Shown here: in pieces, positions 1-11,572 of the stretch
Position numbering within the stretch: the stretch's first letter is position 1
Layout: every line of letters starts with the position of its first letter
Source: Takakia lepidozioides
Taxonomy: Eukaryota; Streptophyta; Takakiopsida; Takakiales; Takakiaceae
Direction: 5' to 3'
DNA: 64,000 nucleotides
Assembly (NCBI GenBank): GCA_030704615.1
Contig: CM060732.1
Span: 48,403,053 to 48,467,052 of the forward strand
Position numbers and translations under genes: made by a program
Notes under the pieces: generated by a model
Database searches by the model: none
What the model was told of the DNA's origin: nothing
The model's input: only the letters and a program-made list of their open reading frames with translations

Positions 1-224
1 TCCGTGGATCTTGCAGTTCAAGAGCAGACCATGCCAAAGCAGGGTCATGTCGCTCAGGAGGAGGAGGTGCAAATAATGCAATGTCCATGACAGGTCTCAG
101 GCACTGAGGAGCAGCAGAAAAACACACAAGTGCCTCCGCAATCCGTGAAGGAGAAGAGCCAGGTGCAAGGCAGAAGGCGTGCAGGGGGGGGCGGGTCTTC
201 CAGCGGAGGAACGAAGCCAGAGAA

Positions 225-1153
225 GGTTAGTTCATACATTCGAATCCATGGTTTTTGCAACACAAAGGAGTTAGATTGAGGTGTCGCTAACGCCACCTAA
301 AAGGTCACCTTTGCGGGTAATGGTGTACGTAGGAAGGTTAAGGTGAAGGAAGATTAAGGTGTCGTTGACGACACCTTAATTTGCCACTGTGTTCAACCAA
401 AAACATTGAGAAAACACCCAAGAACTACAACAGATTAAGCTGTCGTTGACAACAGCTTAATCTACCACTGCATTCAACCTCGAACATGGGGAAATCACCT
501 AGACAAACAGCAGATTAAGGTGTCGTTGACGACATCTTAATCTGCCTCTCCATTCAACCCAAAATATGGGAAAAACACCCTAGAACTGTAGCAGATTAAG
601 GTGTCGTTGACGACATCTTAATCTACCAATGAATTGAACCCAAAACATGGGAAAACAGTCTAGTACTACAACAGATTAAGGTGTCGTCAACGACACCTTA
701 ATCTGCCTTTGCAATCAAAATAAACATAGGAGAAACACTCTAGAACTACAGCAGATTAAGTTGTCGTCAACGACAGCTTAATCTGATTAAGCTGTCGTTG
801 ACGACATCTTAATCTACCAATGAATTCAACATAAAACATCCCAAAAACACCCTACAACTGTAGCAGATTAAGGTGTCGTTGACAACATCTTAATCTCCAA
901 TGAAGTGAACCCAAAACATGAGAAAATCACTCTGGAACTTCAGCAGATTAAGGTGTCATTGACGACACCTTAATCTGCCTCTGCAATGAACATAAACATG
1001 GGAGAAACACTCTAGAACTACAACACCTTAATCTGCCACTGCATTTAACCTCAAACATGGGGAAATCACCCTACAAAAACAGCAAATTAAGTTGTCGTTG
1101 ACGACATCTTAATCTCTCCATGAATTGTGTGTCTTAACACATTGCATTTTGCA
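225..1153. repeat. Palindromic satellite array inside copy 1 intron
   Basis: About ten repeats with roughly 80-bp spacing fill the first visible intron of copy 1 (donor at 225, acceptor AG at 1152-1153). Each holds a palindrome: arms like TTAAGGTGTCG and CGACACCTTAA around a TTGA or TCAA centre. Units lie near 352, 431, 511, 591, 671, 751, 782, 863, 942 and 1081, with a half unit at 1022. Sequence between palindromes is also related (an ACATGGGAAAACACCCTAGA-like stretch). Several arm changes are matched on both sides (GGTGTCG/CGACACC, GATGTCG/CGACATC, GCTGTCG/CGACAGC), though some units are mismatched. Confidence 0.9.
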
Positions 1154-2874
1154 GAAAAAGAGAAAGAAAGCCGGGGGAAACCAGCCTGCAGAGGAAACAG
1201 TTGTTCTTGAAGATAGGGACATTGTTGTGGACGCCAACTATGAAGCCAAGGTGCATTCTCTTATGTACACCACCAAGGTGAACTCGAGGAAAGTCATCAA
1301 CTCCATGGAAGTGAAAGACGACACTCTTTTCATTCCTTTGTACCGGATGATTTCTATGCCAGTAGTTCGCCCTGCCCTTCACCACGATATCAAGAAGCTA
1401 CAGGGGGATTTTATCCACGGGTACTTGAAGGGTTCAGCTGTGTTTTACGTGTCACTGACTGATATCCAGGGATCTGAGAAATTGGTGGACCTCGATGTAA
1501 TGGATAGTTGGGACCCGATTAGGAAAGAAGTGAATACGGAGTTTGAGATTGAGCTTTCACAGAACCCAGCACACATCCAGTACATGAACAAAATGTTCTT
1601 TGTCTGGGATGGCAACCACCGTTTGGTGGCCTGGATGGAGTACATCAGCAGGATGTATGCGGAGAACAAAGAGTGGCACTATCAGGTTCAGTCAATGGTC
1701 CTTGATCCGGAGGGGAAGTTCACACAGCTTCTAACTGCAATGCACGATATCAACAAGTAAGAGTCTTGCCCACTTCTTGTCTCCAATTTCATTGTTCTGT
1801 CAATTATCAAACTTTGTCAACTGACCTATTCGCATTGCAGGGGGACGGAGACATCCCATGTCACCACCAACATAGTCCATTCCTTGTTTCGTATGCAAAG
1901 CATAGGAGTGATGCCATTGGAAACGTCCGCAAGTGTCTTGTCCCCGGACACACTGAAGAAGTGCCAAACGATCAAGAAGACAAGGACTTGGTACAACCTG
2001 ACAACGGAGGTGTTTCTCGACTACTTGTACGCGGTGAGTTTCTGTGCGGAATGCATTATGGATATGTCATGTTTTTGCTTTGGTTTTGTTGTTCACGAGG
2101 GTTACATGGGTGTGTCACAGCAAGAAATAGCAGAAGCGGGAGAACGAGCCAAGCTGGAGTAATACGCCACTACAGATGAGGATGAGAGAACGGAAAACGG
2201 GGTGGAGGCAAAAATGAAGGCGGACATGGATACGTGCAGGAAGAACCTCAAAAGCGCGTTCGACAAACACATTCGAATCGCTGATCTCAGATTGGGAAAG
2301 GGGTTTCTGGAGCAAGTTCGGATCCACTGGAACAAGCCCACTAAGCCAGAGATGACACAGGAAAAGCTCCACCACCTTTCCATTTCCATGGTTGACCCTG
2401 CTCAGAAAGTGAGGTGGCTGGAAATCTGGAACTCGGATCCGATCATCCGGGATACAAACAATTTCCCAAAACCAATGAAGGACCCTGAGACTGGGGTGGT
2501 GACACCTGTCAGTGACCGCGCATTCGACACTTGGTTGCACAAAGCGACCTTCTGGAGCCAGGTGAGACTGTAAAAACATTGTCACTGTTCCAGCAATGAG
2601 TACATGGTTTCTTATGTTGATTAACTCAAAATTTGGCAGATGGTTGTGCAGCTGGAGAAGCGGGCAATTGATACTTTTGAGAAATCACTGCTGGACTACA
2701 AAATCACAATGACCACTCCGAGCATCAAGTTCCAGTCATACGTTCGGAAATGGAGAAGAGAGCTGTGGAAGTATGCATTTTTCCGTGAGTTTGAGAAAGA
2801 AGGGGCATTCTGCACTCGCAGGACTTCGACCATCAGTATAACGGGGAGCAGGCAATGAAACACGTTCTGTACAG

Positions 2875-3464
2875 GGACTGCCTTTTATGTTGATGGCACT
2901 ACATTAAGATGTCATTGACGACATCTTAAAACAGGCATTGTCTATAGTGCAAATAGCAATTTTTTGGTACTAAACACAGAATTTCATGTATGAAGTGGGT
3001 CGATTTAAGGTGGCGTTGACGACACCTTAAATCGGTGCCCTTTGGGCTCTTCAAAACTGAACAGCTGCACACATCTGTTTCTTGTTCATCTGCAGGTCTT
3101 CATTGTTTTGTTGTGCTTCCTGCAATTTAAGATGTCGTGAACGACATCTTAAAACAGACATCCTTTTGTAGTCCAGCAAGTCATTTTTCGTCAGACAACA
3201 AAAAATACCATGTGCGTAGGGGTCGATTTAAGATGGCGTTGACGACATCTTAAATGGCTGCTCTTTGGGCTCTCAAAAATAGTCCAGTTGAGCATGTATG
3301 CTTTCTGTTGTTCTGTAGCTCTTCAATATTTGTTCAAGTTCCTGGAGTTTAAGATGTCGTCAATGACATCTTAATGTGTAGTCTGCAAATTCTGCAATGA
3401 ACGGGCGAGTTCTTGTGGTCTGTGGGGATATATGCTCTGAGGAGGAACACTGGTGTGGATGTAG
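2875..3464. repeat. Palindromic array in the second repeat-bearing intron of copy 1
   Basis: Five palindromes of the same TTAAGRTGTCG-TTGA-CGACAYCTTAA family lie near 2899, 3002, 3124, 3225 and 3348, spaced about 100-120 bp. Two are longer because the flanks also pair (CGATTTAAG with CTTAAATCG). The intron lies at the same codon position as the copy 2 intron 14209-14768, which is filled by a different palindrome family. The expected donor GT reads GG in this copy, so splicing here is doubtful. Confidence 0.88.
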
Positions 3465-4210
3465 GTACTTTCACTTCGTTCTTATTCCAGATAAGGCTCT
3501 CAGTGATGATCCGGACTTTATTCGTGGATGGGGGAACCTAGATGACGACACCACTATGTTCACTGCGGGAATTGTGAAGGACTGGGATCGAGCTCATTAC
3601 CGCGACTGCGGGTGGTACCTCGACCGCCCTCGGCAGTCCACTCCGTGGGAGGAGAACGTCTTGAGGAATCAGAATGAGAATGCAGATGCCTTGGCACCCC
3701 GGATAGATGAGGAGTTGCAGGCTAGGTTCCTTGCGCAGCTGAGTAAGAAGGAGCCAGCAAAGACGGCCACCCCCGCGGGTGGGAAGAAGAAAAACAAAGG
3801 GAAACAAACTATGGAGGCAGGTGGGTCCACCGGTGCTGTGGCTGCCGTTGATTCTAGGTCAGGGCCTGCAGGGACTCGTGGGGCAGTACTTGATTGCCCA
3901 CAGGCAGATGATCGCATTGTGCGTACAAAGGTCCAGCAGATTTCCATCACAGCTGATGAAAGGACTAACCACAGGGCAAAGAAACGACCTTACGAAGCCC
4001 GACTTTGTGTCTCCAGAGTAGTGGGTCCGCACTTCCAGCGGAAAACGGCAAACGTCAGCTTCCTGCATATGATGGAGTCCAGGAAGTCCACATTCACAGG
4101 GGTCAAATCTCCTGCATGGGACCATCTCTGCTCTTTCCTCACCCTGGTAATGCCCATGCATCTTTCAACTTTGTTCCCATTTCATGACATTGTGGGGTGT
4201 TGGATTTGGT

Positions 4211-4244
4211 GGATTAAGATGTCGTCAACGACATCTTAATCCAC
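4211..4244. repeat. Single long palindrome in copy 1 intron 4147-4320
   Basis: GTGGATTAAGATGTCG and CGACATCTTAATCCAC pair around TCAA, giving arms of 16 bp. This is the longest-armed member of the copy 1 palindrome family in the window. It sits alone in the intron just before the exon with the DIPDG motif. Confidence 0.9.
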
Positions 4245-4952
4245 CAGCACTTTGTACTTACCAGTTTCCTAAATATACACCAACCACCCAATTTGATTTG
4301 CTTGCATTTGCTTTTGGCAGGTGACGAAGAATCCATGTCGGGTGAACGGTGTCCAGCAGCCTTACGCCGCTAACCTTTTAATCCTTGACATCCCGGATGG
4401 GCAGCCTGTGCTTGATATCATTCCCCCTGCTGTGGCTCCACAGTGGAATGCTCAAAACCCTCTATATTAGCAGTGGGCATTCTCTTTCAGCAACAAGTTC
4501 CTCTCTGACGCAGGGGGCCTTCTGATATTTCAATCTGACGACATGGCATCCCGCCGGATTCTTCATATCTACATGAAGTCCTCTGGGTTCCAAATCAACA
4601 AAATATGGACATGTGTTAATACACTGCCTCTGTCGAAGGGGGAGTTTCCAGGGCATAAGGTATTTCCTGTAACTTTCATTGTCTTCGTCCGTGTTGTCGT
4701 TGAATACCCATAGTTGCTGACGTATTTCCATTGTTGTTGGTGCAGACCCATGTGTTCAAGGCCATATGCCTGTCACGAATTTGGCCTGCCAACACTCCTA
4801 CTTATGTTGGGCATTTCGACGTTTGGGGAGGAGGTCTGCACATAGACCCAGATTGCGACCCAGTCGAATATGATGTTGTTCACAACTATGTGGATGCGTC
4901 CCAGACTCTGAAAAAGACTGGAGAAATTCCATGGAGAGGTGCCCGGGAGGAG

Positions 4953-4990
4953 GTTAGCTATTTCATGAGCATGAGCGGCATGAGCGGAGT
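4953..4990 (+). repeat. Left terminal inverted repeat of the 12.4-kb element
   Basis: It has GCTATTTCATGAGC followed by direct CATGAGC and GGCATGAGCGG repeats. It pairs with 17291-17330 over about 14 bp at the tip, and less exactly over about 35 bp because the CATGAGC repeats are arranged differently at each end. Confidence 0.72.
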
Positions 4991-5129
4991 AGCAAGACAA
5001 TCGGTTTTCATGAGCAGAAGTACAAATTTTGAAAATAAAAAACATTATAAAACATTAATTTAATGCAATGTGTCAGAAAAAAAAAATATATTATTCGGCA
5101 CCTTGAAGGGAAAATTGTAGTTTTGAGAG

Positions 5130-5500
5130 TTGTGCTCATCATATTTCGTCTTCCGCTCATGCCAATTCCCAGCGACATGTGCTAAAATGGCGCCGAATTT
5201 CGCGGTAATAGGGTATGTAACCGGAAAAAATCGCGACGTATTTCGCGGTAATAGGTCTCTCTGGCGAAAAATGGTGCCGAATTCCGCGGCTATAGGTCCC
5301 CTCATGACAGGTGTGTAAGCCCAAAATTTGGAAATGTGGCGCCGAATTTCGGTACATGGTGCCGGGGATTGCACAGATGTTCTGGGCCATGTAACTGGAA
5401 ATTCGGCGCCATTTTTCCAGACACGGGTACCTGTGCATGTTGGGACTTAGCCAGTTTTTGGCCCAAAATAGAGAAATTCGGCGCCATTTTTCCATAAATG
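5130..5500. repeat. GGCGCC-centred palindromes near the left element end
   Basis: Four or more copies of an AAATGGCGCCGAATTTC-like sequence (or its complement GAAATTCGGCGCCATTTTTCC) lie in the subterminal 370 bp, mixed with TTTCGCGGTAATAGG motifs. The same family recurs at 14290-14740 inside an intron of the element's own gene, and in longer form at 9050-10600. No gene is visible between 5060 and 5540. Confidence 0.85.
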
Positions 5501-5544
5501 GCCCCACAACTGCTGTTGGATCTCAATTTGAATGGAATATTGCC

Positions 5545-8500
5545 TCATTCCAGGAGTTTTGGGGTGCATTTCATTACACTGCAAAAAAAAGTCTGATACA
5601 TGAAAATGCAATTGAAAATATCCATATGGAGGATTCCCTTTGCCCCATCAATGATTGAATCCCTAAGGAGGAGTTTGTGCAGCTCGTTCACGCTCAACGC
5701 CGGTGCATGAATAAAGTCATCAATAGTCACGTTCATCCTCAACCTCTTCAGGTAAATGTAATACAGATGCTTGCACGGATAATACTTTGAACCCTTCTTT
5801 GCTTCCATCAACGAGAAGTCCGTACAATTGCAAGTCGGCTCCACTCCAATCGTAATTGTGTATACATCGTCGCGTACAGCCGAGCCGGCCGTTGCCATCC
5901 GATAAACACGCCCAAGGCCGGGTGGAGGTACGTCCACGGAGCTCTGAATAGTGCAAGCCATCCCAAGAGCATTGGCAATCCGAGTCTCATTCAACTTGTT
6001 GGGAGAGTGTCGTCTCTTCACTCTTCCGAATCGCATTGTGGGATGTGCAGAATTGTCCAATCCGTCTCTACTGGACCGAGCAGTCTGCAATGGCTGGGTT
6101 TGAGGAACCGGAAATGCGTGGGCCGGGACATCTGTGCGTTGCACCATTCGAAATCATGCTGCAGATAGAGCATCCGCCTCATTCTGAGAGAGGCTGCAAC
6201 CCGGTGCAACAGGCCAGACGCCCGGAGGCTCCGGCATTCCTTGAATCCCGTACTTGGGCTTGCCAAATACACAGGTCATTATGTCGTGCCTACAAAACCA
6301 AAATGTCTGCGTTGTGGCGTGAGTAAATGTGGGAGTCAAAAATCTGCCGCTGAAACAAGGTGCAGGTACAGCACCGTGTGGGTTCCTCCGAATCATCTCA
6401 CCATAGCGTGCTCTCGTATCCACCCGGATGGCGCAGCACTTCCCTCGAAATGCCGGCAATGTCCTCGCAATTCTCCACTGTGACTCCGACACTCTTGTCT
6501 CCACAATGGGAATGTTGTACTGTTTTACTACAGATGGCTCGTTATGTTGCCGGGGCACGCGCCCTGTGGTCAAAAGAGATGGCGATCTTGAAGGTGCAGG
6601 ACTTGCGGTGCTCGACGAGACCTCCTCGGGCAACATCACAGGACCACGAGGGGGCGTGCGAATATTCTTGTCAGCTCGCCATGAATCCTCTTCTCCGCCA
6701 GGTGCCTCGTCAAGTCTTCGTCTCACTGGACGGGTATGAACATCTCCTTCCAAATGTTGGCCTCTTCGAAGCAATGGCGTGTCCCGAAGGCCCTCTCGCA
6801 AGGCCGCCGCCCACTTCTGAGTATTCTTCGATCTGGAGGCAGTCCACATCAGCATTTCCTACCTGTCCGGCCCCAAGCCCCACTGTTTCCCTTTCAAGAA
6901 CTCGTTGTACCTGCTTTGTTGCATAATTGACCTCATAATGTCCTCCGTTGTGGCAATGAGGATGTCCACCAGATGCGCCGCAGAGGAGGCACGCCAGGAA
7001 GAGTGCACTGATTCGGCCATGTTTGTCGTGGGCATGTCGGTGTCGGAGTCGAGACACATTTCCTGCACAAGCACATGTTGAGGTTACAAGCAAGTTACAA
7101 ATAATGCCAAGAATAATACTCAACGGGACGCGAATTCGTGCAACTCACCTCCCGCATATAGTCGCCGAACTGGAGGAAACGATAATGCCACCATGCTAGC
7201 CAACTGACCATTTCTCCCTCGTCTGATTTCCTTACAGCACCTGACGATGTCCACCAAGCCCGTATACATGCAAACTGTGTCTCTGCATCATCCAAGGTGG
7301 GAGCGCGCTTCCACGCAAGACACATGGAACGGTGCTCCTCTCTGAAATCTGGCGCCACGAGCCTGGTTGTGTACTGTGAAAGGCTCTGCAAAAAATAGAA
7401 CCCACAAGATCTCTCCTTGCCTTCCATGGGAACATTGGGGTCTTGCTCGTACACCCTTCGGATGGCAGCCCAATTTGCTTGTGCGTTGTCCGCCATGAAA
7501 CCACGAAAATTGGGAGGGGGCAATCCCGCCTTGGCCATCTGTTCGTTTATTCCCTGCCAAAGAAGCATCTCCGATTGTGTGTCCTCTCCTTTCATCTCAC
7601 AATTAGCAATTGTCATTAGCATCCTGCAGTGGGTGTCGTAGACATGTGCACCCATTGTCACCCACTGGTGATTTGTAATTCGCTTGATATGGTCGAACAT
7701 GACCCAACTGTTTGACAAGTCCCCACTCGTCATCATGTCGACCAGTTCGACGCCGCTGCCAGGTCCACACGTCGACATTTTGAATACAAAACAACGATCT
7801 GCCTCAGTCCCTTGTCCTGGAAACCGACTTCCATGAATGTAGTCATATCCACATCGTCGCTTCACCTCCAGAATGGAGTGCATATCCGAGCCACGCCCAA
7901 TTTTCTGTTTGCATGACACAATGTGGTTTCGGACATTCGGTGAACAGACGTGAGACACCGACTCCAGCAATGCCTCCATTTCCTTGTCATCGAGAGGAAC
8001 TCTGTCGGAGCCGTCTTCCGACATAATTCTGGCCAACGCCATCTTATGGGCGGCTTGGAGCTGTATCTGTTTGGGTTTGGCACCCAGTCTCAACTTAACC
8101 TCCTCCTGAACGAGCTGCTCTGCCTCGTGGGCAGCCTCCCGCGAGTTCCCCCTCGCCAATTTGTGACAATGGGAACCAACGTGTATGCAAGCTCGGGTGA
8201 GGTCAAGGAAACGGGGGGCAACACATAGAACTGCTTGGCATTACAAACAGACATGCAGTGTGGTGGTTCTTTGCAATGCGCACACTTAAATGTGGAGTTC
8301 GGAACCTTCTCCTGAGCTCGAAATGGTTGATGAGTTGTGCCTGTCCAATCGGTCTCGTTCCTGTGACCTCTGGATTTAAAGTGGAAGCAAGTTGGGGAGA
8401 AACACTGCAACGCGCCCGCACAAACAACGTAGGGCACCCGCACACCATCGAGCATCTTCATGCTGGTGGTTTTGGTAACGCACCAAGGATGACCGTCATG

Positions 8501-8824
8501 TTTTCTATCCATATCTGTCAACATTCCGGACGCCCTCGAGTAGTCCGCCCGAGGAGGGAACTCAAAGAAGATATTACCGTCGACGTCTGCGGGAAGGCAT
8601 GTAACCAATTTAATTGCGAACTTGCTGTAGTCCAGCCCGGCCAGCTCCGAGCGGTGTCCCTCCATGTGAAGCCCTCGCAGAATTTTCAAGAATAGATCGA
8701 ACTGCGGTGCTCGTGCTAGGAATATGACTCCCTCGTCCACTAACGTCCATTGAGGACTTGCCTGATCTCCAGGACGATCTCGGAACTTCCATGACCTTGT
8801 CTGAGTCGGACAGGTTGTGAACAA
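5545..8824 (-). pseudogene. MULE-type transposase (degenerate)
   Basis: Reading down the minus strand, the 5' exon (about 8824-7149) begins with a Cys-rich zinc-binding region (KCAHCKEPPHCMSVC, then ACIHVGSHCHKLA). The catalytic region follows, with candidate acidic residues in VMFDHI and GFMADNAQANWAAI. A GT-AG intron (about 7148-7063) leads to an exon with TTNMAESVHSSW, a signature of MULE/FAR1-type transposases. The C-terminus has a SWIM zinc finger, CNC...PCKH, near 5770-5840. The frame is broken by a C-run frameshift near 8212-8217, a TAG near 6856-6858 and a TGA near 6151-6153. Its true start is not clear. It was probably the enzyme that moved this element family; a functional copy elsewhere would be needed now. 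Confidence 0.7.
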
Positions 8825-9049
8825 CCCGGTTCTCGCTCGTCTTCATTGATGGGTTCGGCTCTGGATTTACTTCGTTGCAGACTTCTCTATTTGAGGTACC
8901 CACTCTCTGATTCGCGGATTGTTTCGTTGAAGGCGCCAGGATAGAAGGTGCATTAGGCGGGCAAATGAAGTCCCCAACAGCCCTGTATATGACGTTGTCC
9001 GATGGTGGAACTCGCCATTCCCCCCCCAAAGGAAGTCGTGTCGGGGGGT
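8825..9049 (-). other. Sequence upstream of the transposase
   Basis: This stretch links the transposase 5' end to the large palindromic arrays. Open frames run through it on the minus strand, but I see no recognised domain or clear first exon. It may include the 5' end or promoter of the transposase gene. Confidence 0.3.
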
Positions 9050-9695
9050 CAAACCGAAAACTGGTCGACATAAAAACCTCCCCGGATGAAAAAACGGCGC
9101 CGAATTTCCATCCGGGGCCGTTCGGAGGCAGTCGGGGAGGGGGGAGAGGCCGGCACCTGGCCGTCACATTGCAACCCCCGGACGGAAATTCGGCACTGAA
9201 TATCCAACAGGGGACGCCCGGATGAAGTCGCCTCGGGCGGAGAGGCCGGCACGTATCCGACAGAGAGCATCCCCTGGATGGAGATTCGGCGCCGAATTTC
9301 CATCCAGGCCCCCCTAAAGGAAGTCGTGTCGGGGGGTCAGGCCAAAAACTGGTCGACATAAAAATCTCCCCGGATGGAAAAAAGGCGCCGAATTTCCATC
9401 CGGGGCCGTTCGGATGCAGTCGGGGAGGGGGGAGAGGCCGGCACCTGGCCGTCACATTTCAACCCCCGCACGGAAATTCGGCACCGAATATCCAACAGGG
9501 GACACCCGGATGAAGTCGCCTCGGGCGGAGAGGACGGCACCTGTCCGACATAGAGCATCCCCCGGATGGAAATTCGGCGCCGAATTTCCATCCGGGCCCC
9601 ATCAAAGGAAGTCCGGTCGGGTGGTGAGGCCGAAAACTGGACGATATAAAAACCTCCCAGGATGGAAAAACGGCGCCGAATTTCCGTCCGGGGCA
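9020..9695. repeat. ~288-bp tandem repeat with GGCGCC palindromes
   Basis: The unit starting at the AAAGGAAGTCG motif repeats at 9020, 9307 and 9598 (spacing 287 and 291 bp). Each unit holds palindromes such as GGAAATTCGGCGCCGAATTTCC with extended GGATGG/CCATCC flanks, plus variants with GGCACCGAATATCC. Open reading frames here are by-products of the repeat. Confidence 0.9.
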
Positions 9696-9794
9696 GTCGA
9701 GGAGTCCATGAAAAACGTAAAAGTGGACTTCAGCCACAAAACTAACAGTTTACTGTGTTTTTCTCCGAAAAACCAAGCGGCCACGCTCAGAAAT

Positions 9795-10610
9795 TACCTG
9801 CAGGATGGTAATTCGACGCTTAGACTTACCTGGCGGATGGAAATTCGGCGCGGAATTTCCATCCGCCGCGACCGAGTTACCTGCTAGATGGAAATTCGGC
9901 GCCGAATTTCCATCCATCCGGGCTCCGAATTACCTGCATGATGGAAATTCGGCGCCGAATTTCCATCCTGCGGCGCTCCAAATTACCTGCATGACGAAAA
10001 TTTGGCGCGCCGCCCTACCTGGCGGATGGAAATCCGGCACCGGATTTCCATCCATCCGGCTCCGAATTACCAGCATGACGAAAATTTGGCGCGCCGCCTA
10101 CCTGGCGGATGAAATCCGGCGCCGGATTTCCATCCATCCGCGCGCAGAATTACTTGCATGACGGAAATTTCGCGCGCCGCCCTACCTGGCGGATGGAAAT
10201 CCGGCGCCGGATTTCCATCCATCCGGCTCCAAATTACCCGCATGACGAAAATTTGGCGCGCCGCCCTATCTGGCGGATGGAAATCCGGAGCTGGATTTCC
10301 ATCCATCCGCGCGCAGAATTTCATGCGTGACGGAAATTTCGCGCGCCGCCCTACCTGGCGGATGGAAATCCGGCGCCGGATTTCCATCCATCCGGCTCCG
10401 AATTACCAGCATGACGAAAATTTGGCGCGCCGCCCTACCTGGCAGATGGAAATCCGGCGCCGGATTTCCATCCATCCGCGCGCAGAATTACCTGCGTGAC
10501 GGAAATTTTGCGCGCCGCCCTACCTGGCGGATGGAAATCTGGCGCCGGATTCCCATCCTGCCGCACTCCGAATTACCTCTACGTTGGAAATTCGGTGCCG
10601 AGTTGCGTCA
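9795..10610. repeat. ~85-bp tandem array of GGCGCC/GGCGCGCC palindromes
   Basis: About ten units follow the pattern: TACCTGGCGGATGGAAATCC, GGCGCC, the mirrored GGATTTCCATCC, then GAATTACC.GCATGACG.AAATTTGGCGCGCC. Alternate units carry CGCGC or GGCTCC linkers, so a two-unit higher order is likely. Perfect palindromes of about 30 bp are common. Frames reading GWKSGAGFPSIR come from the repeat and are not proteins. Confidence 0.92.
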
Positions 10611-11572
10611 TATTTCATCCGACAGGGAGGGCTTCATCCGACAATTAATTGCGTAGTTGGGCATTAAATGTCCACCGCCGTCCGTTTTGATTCGGGCTGG
10701 CGATACAGGGATTCTGCGGTTGCTTCCTCGATACGTACCCTAAATCTGATGCTAAACTTGGATTAACTTCTTTTCGAGGCATGTACCCCAAAAAATTGAG
10801 ATCTTTTTTCTTTTTGGCTGGGACTTATGCCGCCTGAAGGGCGTGGCTCTCCTGAGAGAGACCCCACATCCAGACCGCGGCGGAAGTTGAGAGCTTTGTA
10901 CTTTGGACGACGGCCAATCTCTCGCATGGCCAAACTTAAGCTCCAGCAGGAGATTCCAGTGTCTTGCTCACAACCCGCGCCAACTGAAGTTGAGTACTCT
11001 CTGGCAAGCCACTTCTGCTTTCGCTTTGTTCGCTTTCGCTTTTGCTTTCGCTTTTGCTTTCGCTTTGTTGTTTCGCTTTGTTTTCGCATCTTCATCCTGG
11101 CATCGCTGGAAGCGTATGGTTGCATCTCAAAAGCAGGAGCTATTGCGAAGAATGATCAAGGTCTGAGTGGTAAAAAATTAAGGAAATCCATGCTGAGCTG
11201 AGAAGAATGTCTGAGCAGATGAAGTGCCTTCAAAACATTTCACCCTATTTTCCCGTCTGATGGAATTCCTGATCATTTGTTCATCGTGTTTCATATTACC
11301 GGTTGAGTGAACCTTACATAGTTTGCAATGCGTGTGCAAAGCCGGCAGCTTTGGAGAAGGCTGCTTGTGCATGTCATTCTTAGGCATTGGTTGGATTTGT
11401 TTTCATTGTTGTTCCATGGCACTCCATACTTCCTAAGCTTGTTTTGTTTTCATTGTTGTTCCACGATTGTTGCTATGGTGGTTGCGCTGCTCGTTGCGCT
11501 ACTGGTTTTGGCACCGATGTTGGTTCTCACGATTTTTGGGAATGACATAGTGACGACGAGCCCGGCACGCTG
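10611..11572 (+). other. Region between arrays and copy 2 coding start, with TTTCGC repeats
   Basis: No recognisable domain is present. From about 11016 to 11090 there is a short TTTCGCTTTTGC microsatellite. Downstream, 11400-11570 has open frames rich in Val and Leu that show no family. The first coding exon of copy 2 may begin here, but I could not place an upstream start or promoter. Confidence 0.4.

Larger units (their letters stand above)
1..4952 (+). pseudogene. ParB-like/DNA methyltransferase-like fusion gene, copy 1, 5' part (interrupted)
   Basis: I read these exons from splice sites and by aligning to copy 2 (11573-17123): up to 224, 1154-1756, 1841-2033, 2121-2561, 2640-2874, 3465-4146, 4321-4659 and 4746-4952. 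Early exons are Lys/Gln-rich. The 1154-1756 exon holds a ParB/sulfiredoxin-like fold: IPLYRMISMPVVRPAL, then DGNHRLVAW near 1607-1633. The exon at 4321 carries ILDIPDG (4381-4401), which sits where methyltransferase motif IV (DPPY/W) belongs, followed by a hydrophobic strand (GGLLIF). The exon at 4746 has the region before motif X. The gene then stops at the 12.4-kb insertion and resumes at 17337. It is broken: in-frame stops at 113-115 (TGA), 2160-2162 (TAA) and 4468-4470 (TAG, where copy 2 has Trp), a frameshift near 2806, and a GT-to-GG donor at 2875. It may start upstream of the window. Function is unknown; a role in DNA modification or element maintenance is inference. Confidence 0.72.

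Noticed and set aside
225-1153. CRISPR-like look: palindromes with regular spacing
   Set aside because: The sequence between palindromes is itself repeated, the host is a nuclear intron-bearing genome, and there are no cas genes. It is a satellite.
9795-10656. Long open frames reading GWKSGAGFPSIR and similar on both strands
   Set aside because: They follow the 85-bp repeat exactly and appear in several frames at once, so they are repeat by-products and not proteins.
10827-11201. Open frame with CFRFCFRF repeats
   Set aside because: It comes from the TTTCGC microsatellite and shows no protein-like sequence beyond it.
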